Numbered from the stretch's first letter, positions 7,417 to 17,602 are shown. The stretch is 64,000 nt of DNA from HXMU1420-13 sp034669965 (GCA_034669965.1 JAXMOK010000015.1:1-64000); one strand, 5' to 3'. Translations and numbers: made by a program. Notes: a model not told the origin generated them from the letters alone.

Positions 7417-9820
7417 TCAACTCAACAACGGTGCAGCCGGCGCCGCCAAAATCTTCGTTGGCAAGAGCGTATGATTTAACTTCGGATCGATCGCCCAAAT
7501 ATTTGTGAATTTGTTCTTTCAGAATCCCGGTTCCCTTTCCGTGAATAATCTCCACTTGATTCAAACCTCTAAATACGGCCTTATCTAAATATTGAGTCAC
7601 TTCATCCAGCGCTTCGTCGGCTCGTTTTCCTCTAAGGTCTAAACGTGGTGATACCGCGCCTTTTAACGATGAGTCGTTAATTATTACGTTGGCGCGACCC
7701 TTTTTTGATTTCTTTTTCTTGGGAGGTTCAACTTTAACCAGGTTTTTGAATTTTGTTTTCAATCGAAGACCATCTGCTTGTACAGTGGCGTTGTTGCCTT
7801 TTAATTCTACCAGTTGACCGGTTGTGTTTCCATCCAGAAAGCGAACATGATCACCCACAGCAGGTTGCTCGCTGCTTTTCACGAACTTAGCTTCCCGCTT
7901 TTCTTTCACTTCCTCGAGCGACGATTCAATCTTATCCTTTTCTTGCTCAATGTCTTTGCGGATTTCCTTAATCTGATTTTTACCCGTCTTTTTCTCCTCA
8001 ACAATCTTTTCAACCGCGCGCTCTACCTTTTGATTCGCTTGATCCATGATGGATTTTGCTTCTTTTAGAGCCTTTTCGCGAATCTTATCTCGCTCCCGAT
8101 TAAGGGATTCCAGCTTTTGCTTATATCGGTTTTCGTTAACCTGTGCGCGTTTCAGAATCTCTTTGTTCTTCTCTTCAAGCTCTTCGGCAGATTGTGTTTT
8201 AGATTCTAGTTCCGCAATTAAGCCTTCCATTTTACTTTTAGCTTCACCCAGCAGCTCTCGCGAGCGCAAAAGAATTCGCTTATCTAGGTGCATGCGCTCT
8301 GCAATTTCAAAGGCGTAACTACTGCCCGGAATCCCCTTTTTAAAACGATAAGTTGGCGAAAGTGAAGCCTGATCAAACTCCATAGAGCCATTAATGGCAT
8401 TCGGATGCTCGTGGGCAAATACTTTTAAAGCGCCATGGTGAGTGGTCACCAAAATCTTGCAATCGAATTTCAAAATGTATTCAATAAACGACTGAAATAA
8501 AGCCGAGCCTTCATCGGGATCGGTGCCGGCAGCGGCTTCATCTATTAAAATAAGGCTGTTTTCTTGCAAACGATTTTGGGTTTCCCGCATCCATTGCAAT
8601 CGCGATGAAAAGGTACTCAAATCATTTTCGATCGATTGATCGTCGCCCAAATCAACAAATACGCCGTTAAAAACCGGCAATTCTGAAATTGGATTAACCG
8701 GAATGGCATATCCTGATTGATTCATCAAAACGCAGATCCCCATGGTTTTCATCGCCACCGATTTACCGCCTGCATTCGGACCAGTGATCATAAGGCAATG
8801 TTCGTCTTCCGAAAGTTCCAGATCTAGGGGAATCACCTCAAGGCGATCTTCTTTTTTGAGAGATAGATTTTTGAGCCGTAGGTTTGGATTGAAAGCCTCT
8901 TTCAGTTTAGTGAATCCGGTATGAGAAACAGTGGGAATTTCTCCTTCTAACTGAATGCTCACCTTGGCTTTGGCGAAAATCACATCCAGCTCTGCCAGCG
9001 TCTCGATATTAACGGAGATATACTGCCTATTCACCCGAATGTGATTAGTAAGTTCCTGAAGAATCCGTTCAATTTCTTGTTGTTCTTCGGCCTCAAACTG
9101 TCGGATTTCGTTATTTAAGTGCAGTGCTTCAACCGGTTCCAGATACACCGTTTGTCCGGTCGACGACACATCATGAATAAAGCCCTGAATCTGACGTTTG
9201 TATTCGGCTTGAATGGGAATCACCATGCGACCGTTTCTGATGGTAGCGCCCTCATCGCTGGCCATGCCGTCTTTAACTGCGTTACGCATCATTTTGTTGA
9301 TGGTGCTTCGCAGCTCATTCCGTTTTGAATTTAATCGCTTTCGAATGCTTTTCAACTCCGGTGAGGCATCATCGCGTAGTTCACCATTTTCGGTGACCTT
9401 TCCTTTGATGTGATTCTCCAGCTCTTTGAGAGGAATCAATCGTTCGGAGATTTCGCTAAGTACCTGCGCCCGTTCTTCTTTTTGCTTGATGAACTTCTTT
9501 ACCGTTCGCGCAATTACGCTGATTTTCAGAATGTCGCGAAAGGCATATAACGGAATAATGCTACCATATGCTTTGGCAGTGTCGAGGTGATTACGAACGT
9601 CGGGTAATTCGTCCATCGGAAACACTTCGGGATCGCGAATGATCGCCATTATCTCACTCGTTTGAGCCAGCAGCACCTGTACCCGATCTTTGCGATTGGT
9701 CGGACGAAGTTCTTCAATCATCTCGGCGGAACGGATGGATTGGGCAGCAGCTAAGGTAGCTTCGCGAACTTGTTCAAAACCAAGTTTTTCTAATACGTTT
9801 TCGGGATAAAACTCCATCAA
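7412..9820 (-). CDS. mutS2: Endonuclease MutS2
   Basis: MutS2 of 802 residues (M1 and M2 are both possible starts). It lacks the mismatch-recognition domain of MutS. The core and clamp helices come first, then an ATPase with Walker A GPNAGGKS near residue 347 and Walker B LILIDEAAAGTDPDEG near 425, a long Lys/Glu-rich coiled coil (about 520-640), a KOW-like segment and a C-terminal Smr nuclease domain with LDLRGKR and HGKGTGIL. MutS2 limits homologous recombination and, in some bacteria, splits collided ribosomes. Single-gene unit; its stop codon is embedded in a heptamer repeat array. Confidence 0.97.
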   Translation of the reverse strand: MMEFYPENVLEKLGFEQVREATLAAAQSIRSAEMIEELRPTNRKDRVQVLLAQTSEIMAIIRDPEVFPMDELPDVRNHLDTAKAYGSIIPLYAFRDILKISVIARTVKKFIKQKEERAQVLSEISERLIPLKELENHIKGKVTENGELRDDASPELKSIRKRLNSKRNELRSTINKMMRNAVKDGMASDEGATIRNGRMVIPIQAEYKRQIQGFIHDVSSTGQTVYLEPVEALHLNNEIRQFEAEEQQEIERILQELTNHIRVNRQYISVNIETLAELDVIFAKAKVSIQLEGEIPTVSHTGFTKLKEAFNPNLRLKNLSLKKEDRLEVIPLDLELSEDEHCLMITGPNAGGKSVAMKTMGICVLMNQSGYAIPVNPISELPVFNGVFVDLGDDQSIENDLSTFSSRLQWMRETQNRLQENSLILIDEAAAGTDPDEGSALFQSFIEYILKFDCKILVTTHHGALKVFAHEHPNAINGSMEFDQASLSPTYRFKKGIPGSSYAFEIAERMHLDKRILLRSRELLGEAKSKMEGLIAELESKTQSAEELEEKNKEILKRAQVNENRYKQKLESLNRERDKIREKALKEAKSIMDQANQKVERAVEKIVEEKKTGKNQIKEIRKDIEQEKDKIESSLEEVKEKREAKFVKSSEQPAVGDHVRFLDGNTTGQLVELKGNNATVQADGLRLKTKFKNLVKVEPPKKKKSKKGRANVIINDSSLKGAVSPRLDLRGKRADEALDEVTQYLDKAVFRGLNQVEIIHGKGTGILKEQIHKYLGDRSEVKSYALANEDFGGAGCTVVELK

Positions 9821-9981
9821 AGAATATGTTACGAAACCCCTCCCCGACCCTCCCCTTTGAAAATGGGAGGAGCTCAGTTAAGAACTCAATACTAGATTGA
9901 GAAATCGGGAGCAGGATTATGTTATCAGTCTTAATACAAAAATTGTAGATTGTACAGGAAGATAAACCTAATTCTTGGCCT

Positions 9982-10764
9982 ATGAAATTCCCCATTTTTC
10001 AAGTTGATGCTTTTACCGATCACGTTTTTGGTGGAAACCCGGCTGCGGTTGTACCTCTAAGAAGTTGGTTGCCTGATGAAACCATGCAGCAGATCGCAAT
10101 GGAGAACAATCTATCTGAAACTGCTTTTTATGTTGAAGAGCATGAGGCCTTTGGTCTTCGGTGGTTTACGCCCGAAGTTGAAGTGGATTTGTGTGGCCAT
10201 GCGACATTGGCAACTGCGCATGTGTTGTTTAGTGAGTTGGGTTTTGCCGGCAATGAACTAAAATTCGATACAAAAAGTGGTCGGTTAACGGTAAAAAAAT
10301 CGGAGATTGGATATTCGATGAACTTCCCAGCTGACGAAATGCCTCAAGTAGAGGCACCGCCCATTTTATTCCAAGCATTGGGAATCAAACGAACCTCAAA
10401 AACCTATCGCACCGATGATTATATGGTTGTTTTGGAATCTGAAGAGGAAGTTTCGGCAATTGAACCGGATTTCCGATTTCTGAAAGAGGTTGATGCTCGG
10501 GGAATTATTGTAACAGCACCGGGTGAGGACGTTGATTTTGTTTCCCGTTTCTTTGCACCGCAAGTGGGCATCGACGAAGATCCCGTTACCGGATCAGCTC
10601 ATACAAAAACCACACCTTACTGGACAAAGGAATTAGGGAAGTCAGAACTAACAGCTCGGCAAATATCGCAACGAGTGGGTGATCTAACCGTTCGACATTT
10701 AGGAGATCGCGTCGAAATTGAAGGACAAGCAATTACCTTTTTAAGAGGAGAGGTTGAAGTTTGA
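9982..10764 (+). CDS. PhzF-family isomerase/epimerase-like protein
   Basis: A 260-residue member of the PhzF family (diaminopimelate-epimerase fold). Signature segments are the N-terminal FQVDAFTDHVFGGNPAAVV, the catalytic-glutamate segment NNLSETAF near residue 45, the WFTPEVEVDLCGHATLA motif and EDPVTGSAHT near the C-terminus. PhzF proper isomerises a phenazine precursor, but most chromosomal homologues outside phenazine clusters have unknown substrates, and no phenazine genes occur here. Monocistronic; intact. Confidence 0.9.
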   Translation: MKFPIFQVDAFTDHVFGGNPAAVVPLRSWLPDETMQQIAMENNLSETAFYVEEHEAFGLRWFTPEVEVDLCGHATLATAHVLFSELGFAGNELKFDTKSGRLTVKKSEIGYSMNFPADEMPQVEAPPILFQALGIKRTSKTYRTDDYMVVLESEEEVSAIEPDFRFLKEVDARGIIVTAPGEDVDFVSRFFAPQVGIDEDPVTGSAHTKTTPYWTKELGKSELTARQISQRVGDLTVRHLGDRVEIEGQAITFLRGEVEV

Positions 10765-10771
10765 GAAATAT

Positions 10772-10799
10772 AGAATTAGGAATTACGAATAAGGAATAG
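10772..10799. repeat. Short heptamer array after the PhzF-like gene
   Basis: AGAATTA, GGAATTA, CGAATAA, GGAATAG: four 7-base steps beginning 7 bases after the stop codon of the PhzF-like gene and in its sense orientation. Part of the window-wide class of 3'-end arrays. Confidence 0.45.
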
Positions 10800-10957
10800 T
10801 TCATAAATTCTTTTCAATCGCAGGTTAGTGAAAAGCAAACAATCAATAATCCGGAAGAAATGCGGTAGGTAGTACTTAGAGAAAGTTCGAATCGTGAGCA
10901 AGAAGGAATATCAAAAGGCAGATTTGAGTGAATCTCCATTTCTTACGGTGACTTTTG

Positions 10958-10983
10958 GCTACTTTTGGTCAATCAAAAGTAGC
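10958..10983. repeat. Perfect 10-bp hairpin in the spacer before the TauE gene
   Basis: GCTACTTTTG, a 6-base loop GTCAAT, and CAAAAGTAGC form a perfect inverted repeat. There is no T-run, so it is not a standard intrinsic terminator. The rest of the 279-base spacer 10765-11043 holds no gene I can support. Confidence 0.6.
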
Positions 10984-11043
10984 AAGCGTAAAATAGCTCT
11001 GATTGTTGAGATTGGGTAAGTCATAAAATAAAATATTCAACAC

Positions 11044-11859
11044 ATGGAACCATTCATTTTACTAATAATCGGGGTATTTGGTGGCTTAATAGCCGGATCT
11101 ATGGGTGTAGGTGGCGGAATCATTTTCACTCCCGTTCTTTATTTCTTGTTCGATGAAGCCGGCGTTGAAAACCCGGTTCAATGGTCGGTGGCAAGTGGTT
11201 TGTTGTGCACGTTGTTCGCATCAGTGAGCAGTTCAGTTCGGCAGTATCTAAACAAAAACCTGTATATAAAAGAAGGGCTGATGTTGGGCGTATTCGGGGC
11301 GATCGGAATTTCCATCGGAAAGTGGATTCTCACATCTGAATATTACGACCGGGAGCAATTCGTAATCATTTTCAGTGCGGTTCTTTTTTTCGCGGCTTAT
11401 ATGATGTTCAAACGTGGTAAAATCTCTCAAGAACTTACTGAAGCTGAATCTGATATAGATTTTAAAACAAAATCAGCGGGAACTTCAGGTCTTTCCGGTG
11501 GATTAGTGGCCGCCTTAGCCGGAGTGGGCGGTGGTGGAGTTATGGTGCCAATCATGAACTTGGTCTACAAACAACCCTTCAAAAAAGCGGTGAGTATTTC
11601 TCACCTTGGGATGTGTGTTCTTATCACAACAGGATTAATTCAACTGGCACTGGTTGATGTCCATAATCAGGGAATATCCCCGTATAATCTTGGATATATT
11701 GATATCGGGGCGGCGCTTCCACTGGCTATAGGTGGATTAGTCGGCGCTAATTTCGGAACGATCCTTAATCACAAACTCAAACAGCAATATTTACAGTGGG
11801 GATTCGCTGTATTAGCAGTAATAATGGCCAGCCGATTGCTTTGGGGTGTTTTTGGATAA
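11044..11859 (+). CDS. TauE/SafE-family membrane transporter
   Basis: A 271-residue polytopic protein of the TauE/SafE (formerly DUF81) family, which export sulfite, sulfoacetate or other organosulfur anions. The internal duplication is plain: GGLIAGSMGVGGGIIFTPVL near residue 13 and GGLVAALAGVGGGGVMVPIM near 152, each with the glycine-rich helix break typical of the family. About eight membrane segments. No sulfur-metabolism gene is adjacent, so the substrate is open. Confidence 0.85.
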   Translation: MEPFILLIIGVFGGLIAGSMGVGGGIIFTPVLYFLFDEAGVENPVQWSVASGLLCTLFASVSSSVRQYLNKNLYIKEGLMLGVFGAIGISIGKWILTSEYYDREQFVIIFSAVLFFAAYMMFKRGKISQELTEAESDIDFKTKSAGTSGLSGGLVAALAGVGGGGVMVPIMNLVYKQPFKKAVSISHLGMCVLITTGLIQLALVDVHNQGISPYNLGYIDIGAALPLAIGGLVGANFGTILNHKLKQQYLQWGFAVLAVIMASRLLWGVFG

Positions 11860-11933
11860 AAAAACTATATAAATAATGACAGTTTTTCATTTTATCTTAA
11901 CAAGTTATTTTTAATGATTAAATCACTGATGTC

Positions 11934-12668
11934 ATGAAAATACTATTTACTATTCTGATAACTTTGTTTTTATATAGCACATCTACAAAAGCTCAGGCAA
12001 TTGTTGAACAGTTAAACCCTATTTGGGTAAAAGCTGACTTTGATACTAAATTAAAAACTCAGCCTAAGTATTTATCAAATAAAAATGGTGAATTAATTCT
12101 ATCTCAAGGAGACTCTGTGATTGTAAACGCAATTATTAGAAATAATGATGGGTTATATTTAATAACAGAGTTTGAAGGTCAAGAGTATTATTTAAATCCT
12201 GCTTTTATTTCTTTGCCTGAAAGTGTGGAAGATAGAATTAAATGTATGGGATATACTAAAGAAGACCCTTTTGCAATTAAGTGTAAAATCAAATTTGAAA
12301 CTCAGCCATATTTGACAGAAAACATTTCTAGAGACAGTGTAATAAGCGTTTTAGGACAACCTGATCAGGCAATTGATGGTAGTCTTTATACCATTTTGGT
12401 TTACAACAGAAAAGGTGTGACAGTAAAATTGCAAAATGAAAAGCTAGTTGAAGCTTTATATGTTTTAGATGCTATAACCAGAATCCGACAACGATGTAAT
12501 TGTTCTTATGTTACTTATGAGAGAAACCCGATAAATGATTATAAGTGGGAGCAAAGCTTTATAAGTACTTGGACGCTAGATTGTGACGCGCGTGAAATCA
12601 GTTATAATACTTATACAGATAGTGACGGCAATAAATGGTATTCAAGGGATGTAATCGAATGTAACTAG
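11934..12668 (+). CDS. Secreted protein of unknown function
   Basis: A 244-residue protein with a clear Sec signal peptide (hydrophobic core about residues 4-16, cleavage after TKAQA). The N-terminal half has a short SH3-like or beta-rich run (QGDSVIVNAIIRNNDGLYLI) and the middle contains RDSVISVLGQPDQAIDG, similar in pattern to SmpA/OmlA-type repeats with a conserved Gly-x-Pro. The C-terminal third has paired cysteines. It follows the TauE gene by 74 bases on the same strand. Base composition is lower in GC than its neighbours, possibly a sign of transfer. Function unknown. Confidence 0.65.
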   Translation: MKILFTILITLFLYSTSTKAQAIVEQLNPIWVKADFDTKLKTQPKYLSNKNGELILSQGDSVIVNAIIRNNDGLYLITEFEGQEYYLNPAFISLPESVEDRIKCMGYTKEDPFAIKCKIKFETQPYLTENISRDSVISVLGQPDQAIDGSLYTILVYNRKGVTVKLQNEKLVEALYVLDAITRIRQRCNCSYVTYERNPINDYKWEQSFISTWTLDCDAREISYNTYTDSDGNKWYSRDVIECN

Positions 12669-12714
12669 TCATTCAACGTATAAATCGCCGATATTCAAAG
12701 GCTGGATAAATTGA

Positions 12715-13734
12715 TTAATTATTGCTTTTCTCCCTCCCCATCGACAACCGCTTTTCAACAGCTAGTAGTATCGGAGTTACAACGATAATCACTACCAAGG
12801 TCGCTGCGTGGGCGATGGTAGCAAAAGCAAGTCCGGTAGCTTCAGGAACAGCATATAAATAAAGCAAAGCCAGCTTGATGAAGACGTGATAACTGCCAAC
12901 ACCTCCGGGAGTTGGGATCGAAATACCAACGGCAGAAACCATGGTTAATATGATTGCATCGGTGTAGGAAAGATCGAAGACGTTCGTCATGTCGAACATG
13001 AAAAAGGGGATGTACGTCATGGTAATGTAGCACACCCAAATCAAGGCTGTATGGAAGATGAACAACGGCCAATTTTCGAGTTCTCGAATAGCTAAAATGC
13101 CTTGAGCAAAATTCTTGAAACCTTCACTCAGCTTTGCGAAAAACTGCCCTAATTTGTTTTCTGGGGAACTCAATTTATTGAGTATAAAAAAGATCAACAC
13201 ACCACCGGCTAGTAAAATACTGCCGTATAATGCAACGGCTTTCATTAAGCCAATATAAACCTCAGGATCGGTTACATCGGTGCCAAATAGGTTTGAAAGT
13301 ACCTGTGCATCAGAAATAAGGAAGATGCCAACCAGCACCATTATGAAGAGCATACTCAACACATCCACAATGCGCTCGAGCACAACTGTGCCGATCAACT
13401 TAGAATTACTTTCATCAAGTTGGCGGGCTACATAAACGGGACGTGTAATTTCGCCCAATCTAGGAAAAGCGATATTGGTGAGGTAACCAAACATCACTCC
13501 GGTAAACAAAGTAGATCGATGCGGAAGATTATCCTTGTCTTCAAATAGCATGCGCCAGCGCTCTGCCCGGATGAAATGCGAAAAGAGTGTCATACCCGCA
13601 AACGGGAAAAACCAGCCCCAACTTGCTCCTTTCGAAGCTTCAACTATTTCCGAAAGTTCAACATCTTTAAATGCAAACCACAAAAACCCCAATCCAACAA
13701 GTAAGCTAATGCCAACCTTTACATATTTGTTCAT
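12715..13734 (-). CDS. Lysylphosphatidylglycerol-synthase-TM/UPF0104 family membrane protein
   Basis: A 339-residue integral membrane protein with about eight helices. The sequence FPRLGEITRPVYVARQ in the first third and SIPTPGGVGSYHVFIK near the C-terminus are the two hallmark loops of the LPG_synthase_TM family, whose members flip lipids or glycolipid intermediates. The soluble synthase domain of MprF is absent. It begins 1 base after the stop of the LolA-like gene, so it is the last gene of the gcvT-comB-ftsK-lolA operon. Confidence 0.85.
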   Translation of the reverse strand: MNKYVKVGISLLVGLGFLWFAFKDVELSEIVEASKGASWGWFFPFAGMTLFSHFIRAERWRMLFEDKDNLPHRSTLFTGVMFGYLTNIAFPRLGEITRPVYVARQLDESNSKLIGTVVLERIVDVLSMLFIMVLVGIFLISDAQVLSNLFGTDVTDPEVYIGLMKAVALYGSILLAGGVLIFFILNKLSSPENKLGQFFAKLSEGFKNFAQGILAIRELENWPLFIFHTALIWVCYITMTYIPFFMFDMTNVFDLSYTDAIILTMVSAVGISIPTPGGVGSYHVFIKLALLYLYAVPEATGLAFATIAHAATLVVIIVVTPILLAVEKRLSMGREKSNN

Positions 13735-13735
13735 A

Positions 13736-14362
13736 TCAATATCTCATGTCAACGATTTCGGCATCTTCGGGATAAGTAAATTCAAAAATCGAAGAGTTTT
13801 CGGGGATGAAAGCGCCATCCGAAAAAGTGGTTATAATTACATTATCGGCGATGTCGTAGGCCGTAATTTTTAAAGGAAGCAGTTGAGCGTTCACTTCAAT
13901 TTCAACGGTAAGAAAAGTTGCAAAATCATCGGTAGTGATAAGGGTGATTTTCGTGTTACCACCACCCATTGGCTCCTCACTGGCGGTGTATGTCTCGTCG
14001 ATGCCGCTTAACATACGTGAAGGAGCAAAGTCATCTTCTTCGGTTTCGTACTCGCTGATAATTACACGATTTCTTGATCCATCATACACCTGCGAAATCT
14101 CCCCGTCGACCACGATAGTTTGCTGTTCGCTTTCTAATTTATAACCCACGGCATTTATCCAGATATTGCCATTGGTGCGGGTAGTTTCTTCGGTATATGA
14201 ATCTAAATAGACATGCTCGAATTGTCCTTTAAAAACTTCACCGGCATCAAAACGAGCTTTAAGTTGATCAAAAACCGGAGTGCTTTGTGCCTGAACCTGA
14301 AAACTGGCTCCAATCAAAAAAAGCACAATAAGTAATGAGCGTTTATAAGTCTTTAAGTCCAT
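13736..14362 (-). CDS. lolA: LolA-like outer-membrane lipoprotein carrier
   Basis: Periplasmic protein of 208 residues when started at the ATG at 14362, which overlaps the ftsK stop and puts the signal peptide (LLIVLFLIGASFQVQAQ) at the N-terminus; a longer frame upstream is only read-through of ftsK. After the signal, FDQLKARFDAG and KGQFEHVYLDSYTEE are typical LolA openings, and the fold is a beta-half-barrel that shuttles lipoproteins to the outer membrane. Position directly after ftsK is common for lolA. Its lipoprotein-rich host makes the role plausible. Confidence 0.75.
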   Translation of the reverse strand: MDLKTYKRSLLIVLFLIGASFQVQAQSTPVFDQLKARFDAGEVFKGQFEHVYLDSYTEETTRTNGNIWINAVGYKLESEQQTIVVDGEISQVYDGSRNRVIISEYETEEDDFAPSRMLSGIDETYTASEEPMGGGNTKITLITTDDFATFLTVEIEVNAQLLPLKITAYDIADNVIITTFSDGAFIPENSSIFEFTYPEDAEIVDMRY

Positions 14363-16865
14363 CCAAAATCTCTTGTAATTCATCCTCGTCTTGCACGAGT
14401 ACGTCGCGGGCAGTACTGCCTTGATATGGTCCAACAATCCCTGCATTAAATAATTGATCTATGATTCGTCCGGCGCGATTATAGCCGATTTTTAGTTTAC
14501 GCTGTAAGAGAGAAACCGATCCCTGTTGATGCAATATCACCACTTTGGCAGCTGTCTCGAACATATCGTCTATGTCTTCTAACGGATCAGGGATGCCTCC
14601 ATTGTCCTCTTGAATAACCGGCAGATGAAATGGTTCCTTATATCCTGCTTGTTCGCCAACAAATGCATTAATGCGCTCCACTTCTTCGGTGCTTACAAAA
14701 GCGTTTTGGATGCGAACCATACCTGCTCCGTTGGTATACAGCATATCGCCCATACCCACTAATTGATCCGCTCCACCTTGATCTAAAATTGTTCTCGAAT
14801 CTACTTTCGAAGCCACTTGATAAGCTACCCGAGCCGGGAAATTCGCTTTGATGGTACCTGTAATTACGTTTACGGATGGTCGTTGCGTTGCTACCACCAT
14901 GTGGATACCAACCGCACGGGCAAGCTGAGCGATACGAGCAATGGGCTCCTCAATTTGTTTTCCGGCCGTCATCATTAAATCAGCAAGCTCATCAATAATT
15001 ACTACGATATACGGCAAGTGGCGGTGACCAAGTTCTTCATCCAGCTCGCCGTTTTTATACTTTTTGTTGTAGGCTTTGATGTCGCGAACGAGCGCCATTT
15101 TCAATAAATCGTAGCGATCATCCATCTCTTTACACACGCTGTTTAGCGTATCAAGTGCTTTGGAGGTATCGGTGATGATAGGTTCATCGGCGTTTGGTAA
15201 CATCGCCAGAAAATGATTCTGAATATTTCTATACAGCGAAAGTTCGATCTTTTTCGGATCGATCATCACAAACTTCAGATTGTCGGGATGGCATTTGTAT
15301 AATAAACACGTGATGATGGTGTTGATTCCCACAGATTTACCGGACCCGGTAGCTCCGGCTACCAGCAAGTGAGGCATCTTGGTCAAGTCCATCAAAAACA
15401 CTTCATTTTCGATGGTTTTACCGAAAGCCACCGGAAGTATCATGTCCGTTTCAACGAACTTTTTGGTGTTTATCACCTGCTTGATATACACCGTTTCTCG
15501 TGTGCTATTAGGCACTTCAATCCCCACAGCCGATTTACCCGGAATAGGCGTCAACATCCGCAACCCTTTCGATGCGGTAGCCATCTTTAAATCGTTTGAA
15601 TAGCTCTCAATCTTGCTGATTTTAACATCCGGAGCTGGCTCCAGCTCGTACAATGTAACGGTTGGACCAACGATCGCATTGATGCCCACAATCTCAATTT
15701 TGTGGCGCTTCAGCTTGTCCAGAATAATGCGCTTGTTTTCTTTGATCTCTTCCAGATCAACTTCGTTGCCTTCGTTTGGCGGCGTGTTCAGCAAATCAAC
15801 AGTCGGGAATTTGTACTTGATAACCGGGACTTCCTTCGCCTTTTCCTGATTCTTTTTGTCCAACTCTTTGGCATCGGCCTGTTCTTCTTCCTCACCCTTA
15901 AAGATGGCAACTTCTAAATCGTCTTCTTCTTTGTCTTGAGTTTCGGGCTTTTCGAGGCTGGCTCGTGGACGAGTATCCAAGGTTTTTACTTCAGCTTGTG
16001 CCTCTTCCAATCGCTTTCGGTCTTCTTCTTCCGATCGTTCTACAATTTCATCAATCGATGGAGCCGGTGTATTCTCTTCGATTGTTAATTCTTCCTTTTT
16101 CTTCGCCTTTTCTTTCGATTTCTCTTCTTTAGCGACTTCTTGTTCTTCTTTTTTAAGCTGAAGCTCTGCTCGTTTTTCTGCAATGCGTTCTTCGCGTTCT
16201 GCAGCTTTTTGGGCTTTGCGTTCCGCTCTTTCTTGTCGGTTTTGCTCCATTTTTTCCTGCATCTGCTCCATCCATAACTTCAAATTATCGATGGTTTTTT
16301 GTAGATCACGCTCCACAAACAGTAATAAAGTTATCAGCATCAACACTGAAAGAATAAAGATTGACCCAATTCCGGTGATGTTTTGCAAGATGCTTGCAAA
16401 GGCAATTCCGGCTCCGCCCGACCATATCGGATCTTCGATTCCGGCTTCGTTAGTAATCAACCATCCCAAAAACGTAGAAAGTAACACCATCCCCCAAATC
16501 GAAAGCACGTTTAAGTACGCGTTGTCACGAAATATTCGTCGGCGAAAGGTATGCCAGCCGTTATAACCCACTATCAGTGCAAACAAAAGGCTGGTATAAC
16601 CAAACAATTTATACACTAAAAAATGAGAGATATATGCGCCCACTGGACCAAGCCAGTTCTGTACCAACCTTGAAGTTGCATCAGGATTAAAAAGATCAGA
16701 AAAAGAAAGCCGCTGAGCGTATTGGTAATCTTCGGCGGTATACGAAACAATGCTCAAGCCCAGAAGAACCGCTATTGCAATGACAATTATACCAATGATT
16801 TCCATTTTTCTACCGGAATCAAGCGGCGTTGACACAGGGGAAGTATGTTGTTTTTTCTTAGCCAT
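14343..16865 (-). CDS. ftsK: DNA translocase FtsK/SpoIIIE
   Basis: 840-residue septal DNA pump that clears the terminus region at division. Four or five membrane helices occupy about residues 25-185, followed by a long charged Lys/Glu linker (200-340), the alpha/beta motor with Walker A GATGSGKS near 502 and Walker B VVIIDELADLMM near 620, and a C-terminal gamma winged helix (last about 65 residues) that reads KOPS-like sequences. Start ATG overlaps the comB stop by 8 bases and its own stop overlaps the LolA-like start, so three genes are translationally coupled. Confidence 0.97.
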   Translation of the reverse strand: MAKKKQHTSPVSTPLDSGRKMEIIGIIVIAIAVLLGLSIVSYTAEDYQYAQRLSFSDLFNPDATSRLVQNWLGPVGAYISHFLVYKLFGYTSLLFALIVGYNGWHTFRRRIFRDNAYLNVLSIWGMVLLSTFLGWLITNEAGIEDPIWSGGAGIAFASILQNITGIGSIFILSVLMLITLLLFVERDLQKTIDNLKLWMEQMQEKMEQNRQERAERKAQKAAEREERIAEKRAELQLKKEEQEVAKEEKSKEKAKKKEELTIEENTPAPSIDEIVERSEEEDRKRLEEAQAEVKTLDTRPRASLEKPETQDKEEDDLEVAIFKGEEEEQADAKELDKKNQEKAKEVPVIKYKFPTVDLLNTPPNEGNEVDLEEIKENKRIILDKLKRHKIEIVGINAIVGPTVTLYELEPAPDVKISKIESYSNDLKMATASKGLRMLTPIPGKSAVGIEVPNSTRETVYIKQVINTKKFVETDMILPVAFGKTIENEVFLMDLTKMPHLLVAGATGSGKSVGINTIITCLLYKCHPDNLKFVMIDPKKIELSLYRNIQNHFLAMLPNADEPIITDTSKALDTLNSVCKEMDDRYDLLKMALVRDIKAYNKKYKNGELDEELGHRHLPYIVVIIDELADLMMTAGKQIEEPIARIAQLARAVGIHMVVATQRPSVNVITGTIKANFPARVAYQVASKVDSRTILDQGGADQLVGMGDMLYTNGAGMVRIQNAFVSTEEVERINAFVGEQAGYKEPFHLPVIQEDNGGIPDPLEDIDDMFETAAKVVILHQQGSVSLLQRKLKIGYNRAGRIIDQLFNAGIVGPYQGSTARDVLVQDEDELQEILDGLKDL

Positions 16866-17595
16866 TTAAATCTGTGATGAGACCATCGCGCATGCCGGGT
16901 AACACATCGAAAGCATTGAGATTGCAACAAAATTCGATGTCGTTTTCGGGAACCAAATTGCGTAGGCGATATGCATGATCGCTACCTCCTATCGTTTCCT
17001 GAATTTGATCTTTAAACTTCTCGTAAAGCCCGAAAGCTACTTTTGCGCCGTCTTTCGTTTTTTCAGGTAGACTACCCTCAAACATATGATAAAGTAACGA
17101 GCCTGCAAAAAGAGTATCCTCCAAGGCTAAACGGCCTCGCCAACCCGAGCAAATCAAAACCACTTCGTCGTCGTGCTCTTTCAAAGCGTCCAAAATGTTT
17201 TGTTGATTTAGAAACGAGCCGATATAAATTCGATTCGCCAAAGCTGCTTTTTTGATTGCCTTGGTGCCGTTTGTGGTATTGAAAATCAACGTTTTGTCGG
17301 CGATGGCTTCTTTGGTGTATTCTTGAGGTGAATTCCCCAGGTGATAGCCTTCGATTTTAGATCCGTTTTTCTCGCCACATAGTAAATAATCGTTGGCGTC
17401 CATGGTATGAGCGATTTTTACGGCGTCGCTCATATCTTCAACAGGAATCACTTTTTTGGCACCATTATGAATGGCCGTTGTAATTGATGAAGTAGCCCTG
17501 AGAATGTCGATAATTACGGCACTTTTCCCGCGTAAATCTTCCTCTTGAAAGGCTTGAACCGAGAAAAAGACGTCGATGTAATTGGATTCTGGCAT
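16858..17595 (-). CDS. comB: ComB-like 2-phosphosulfolactate phosphatase
   Basis: A 245-residue ComB family protein. Conserved segments are VIIDILRATSSITTAI, CGEKNGSKIEGYHLGNSP and TTNGTKAI, followed by ICSGWRGRLALEDTLFAG, all typical of the phosphatase that makes sulfolactate in coenzyme M synthesis in archaea. Bacteria that make no coenzyme M still carry ComB, so the true substrate here is uncertain. It starts 7 bases after gcvT and overlaps ftsK. Confidence 0.88.
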   Translation of the reverse strand: MPESNYIDVFFSVQAFQEEDLRGKSAVIIDILRATSSITTAIHNGAKKVIPVEDMSDAVKIAHTMDANDYLLCGEKNGSKIEGYHLGNSPQEYTKEAIADKTLIFNTTNGTKAIKKAALANRIYIGSFLNQQNILDALKEHDDEVVLICSGWRGRLALEDTLFAGSLLYHMFEGSLPEKTKDGAKVAFGLYEKFKDQIQETIGGSDHAYRLRNLVPENDIEFCCNLNAFDVLPGMRDGLITDLNG

Positions 17596-17602
17596 GAGTG
17601 GG

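Noticed and set aside
9821..9981. The 161-base spacer with CCCCTCCCCGACCCTCCCC and GGGAGG as a regulatory element.
   Set aside because: A short G/C-rich inverted repeat is present, of a type common as intergenic filler in this group; no further evidence.
14363..14446. A longer LolA-like start at 14446.
   Set aside because: The extra 28 residues only read through the end of ftsK and would bury the signal peptide.
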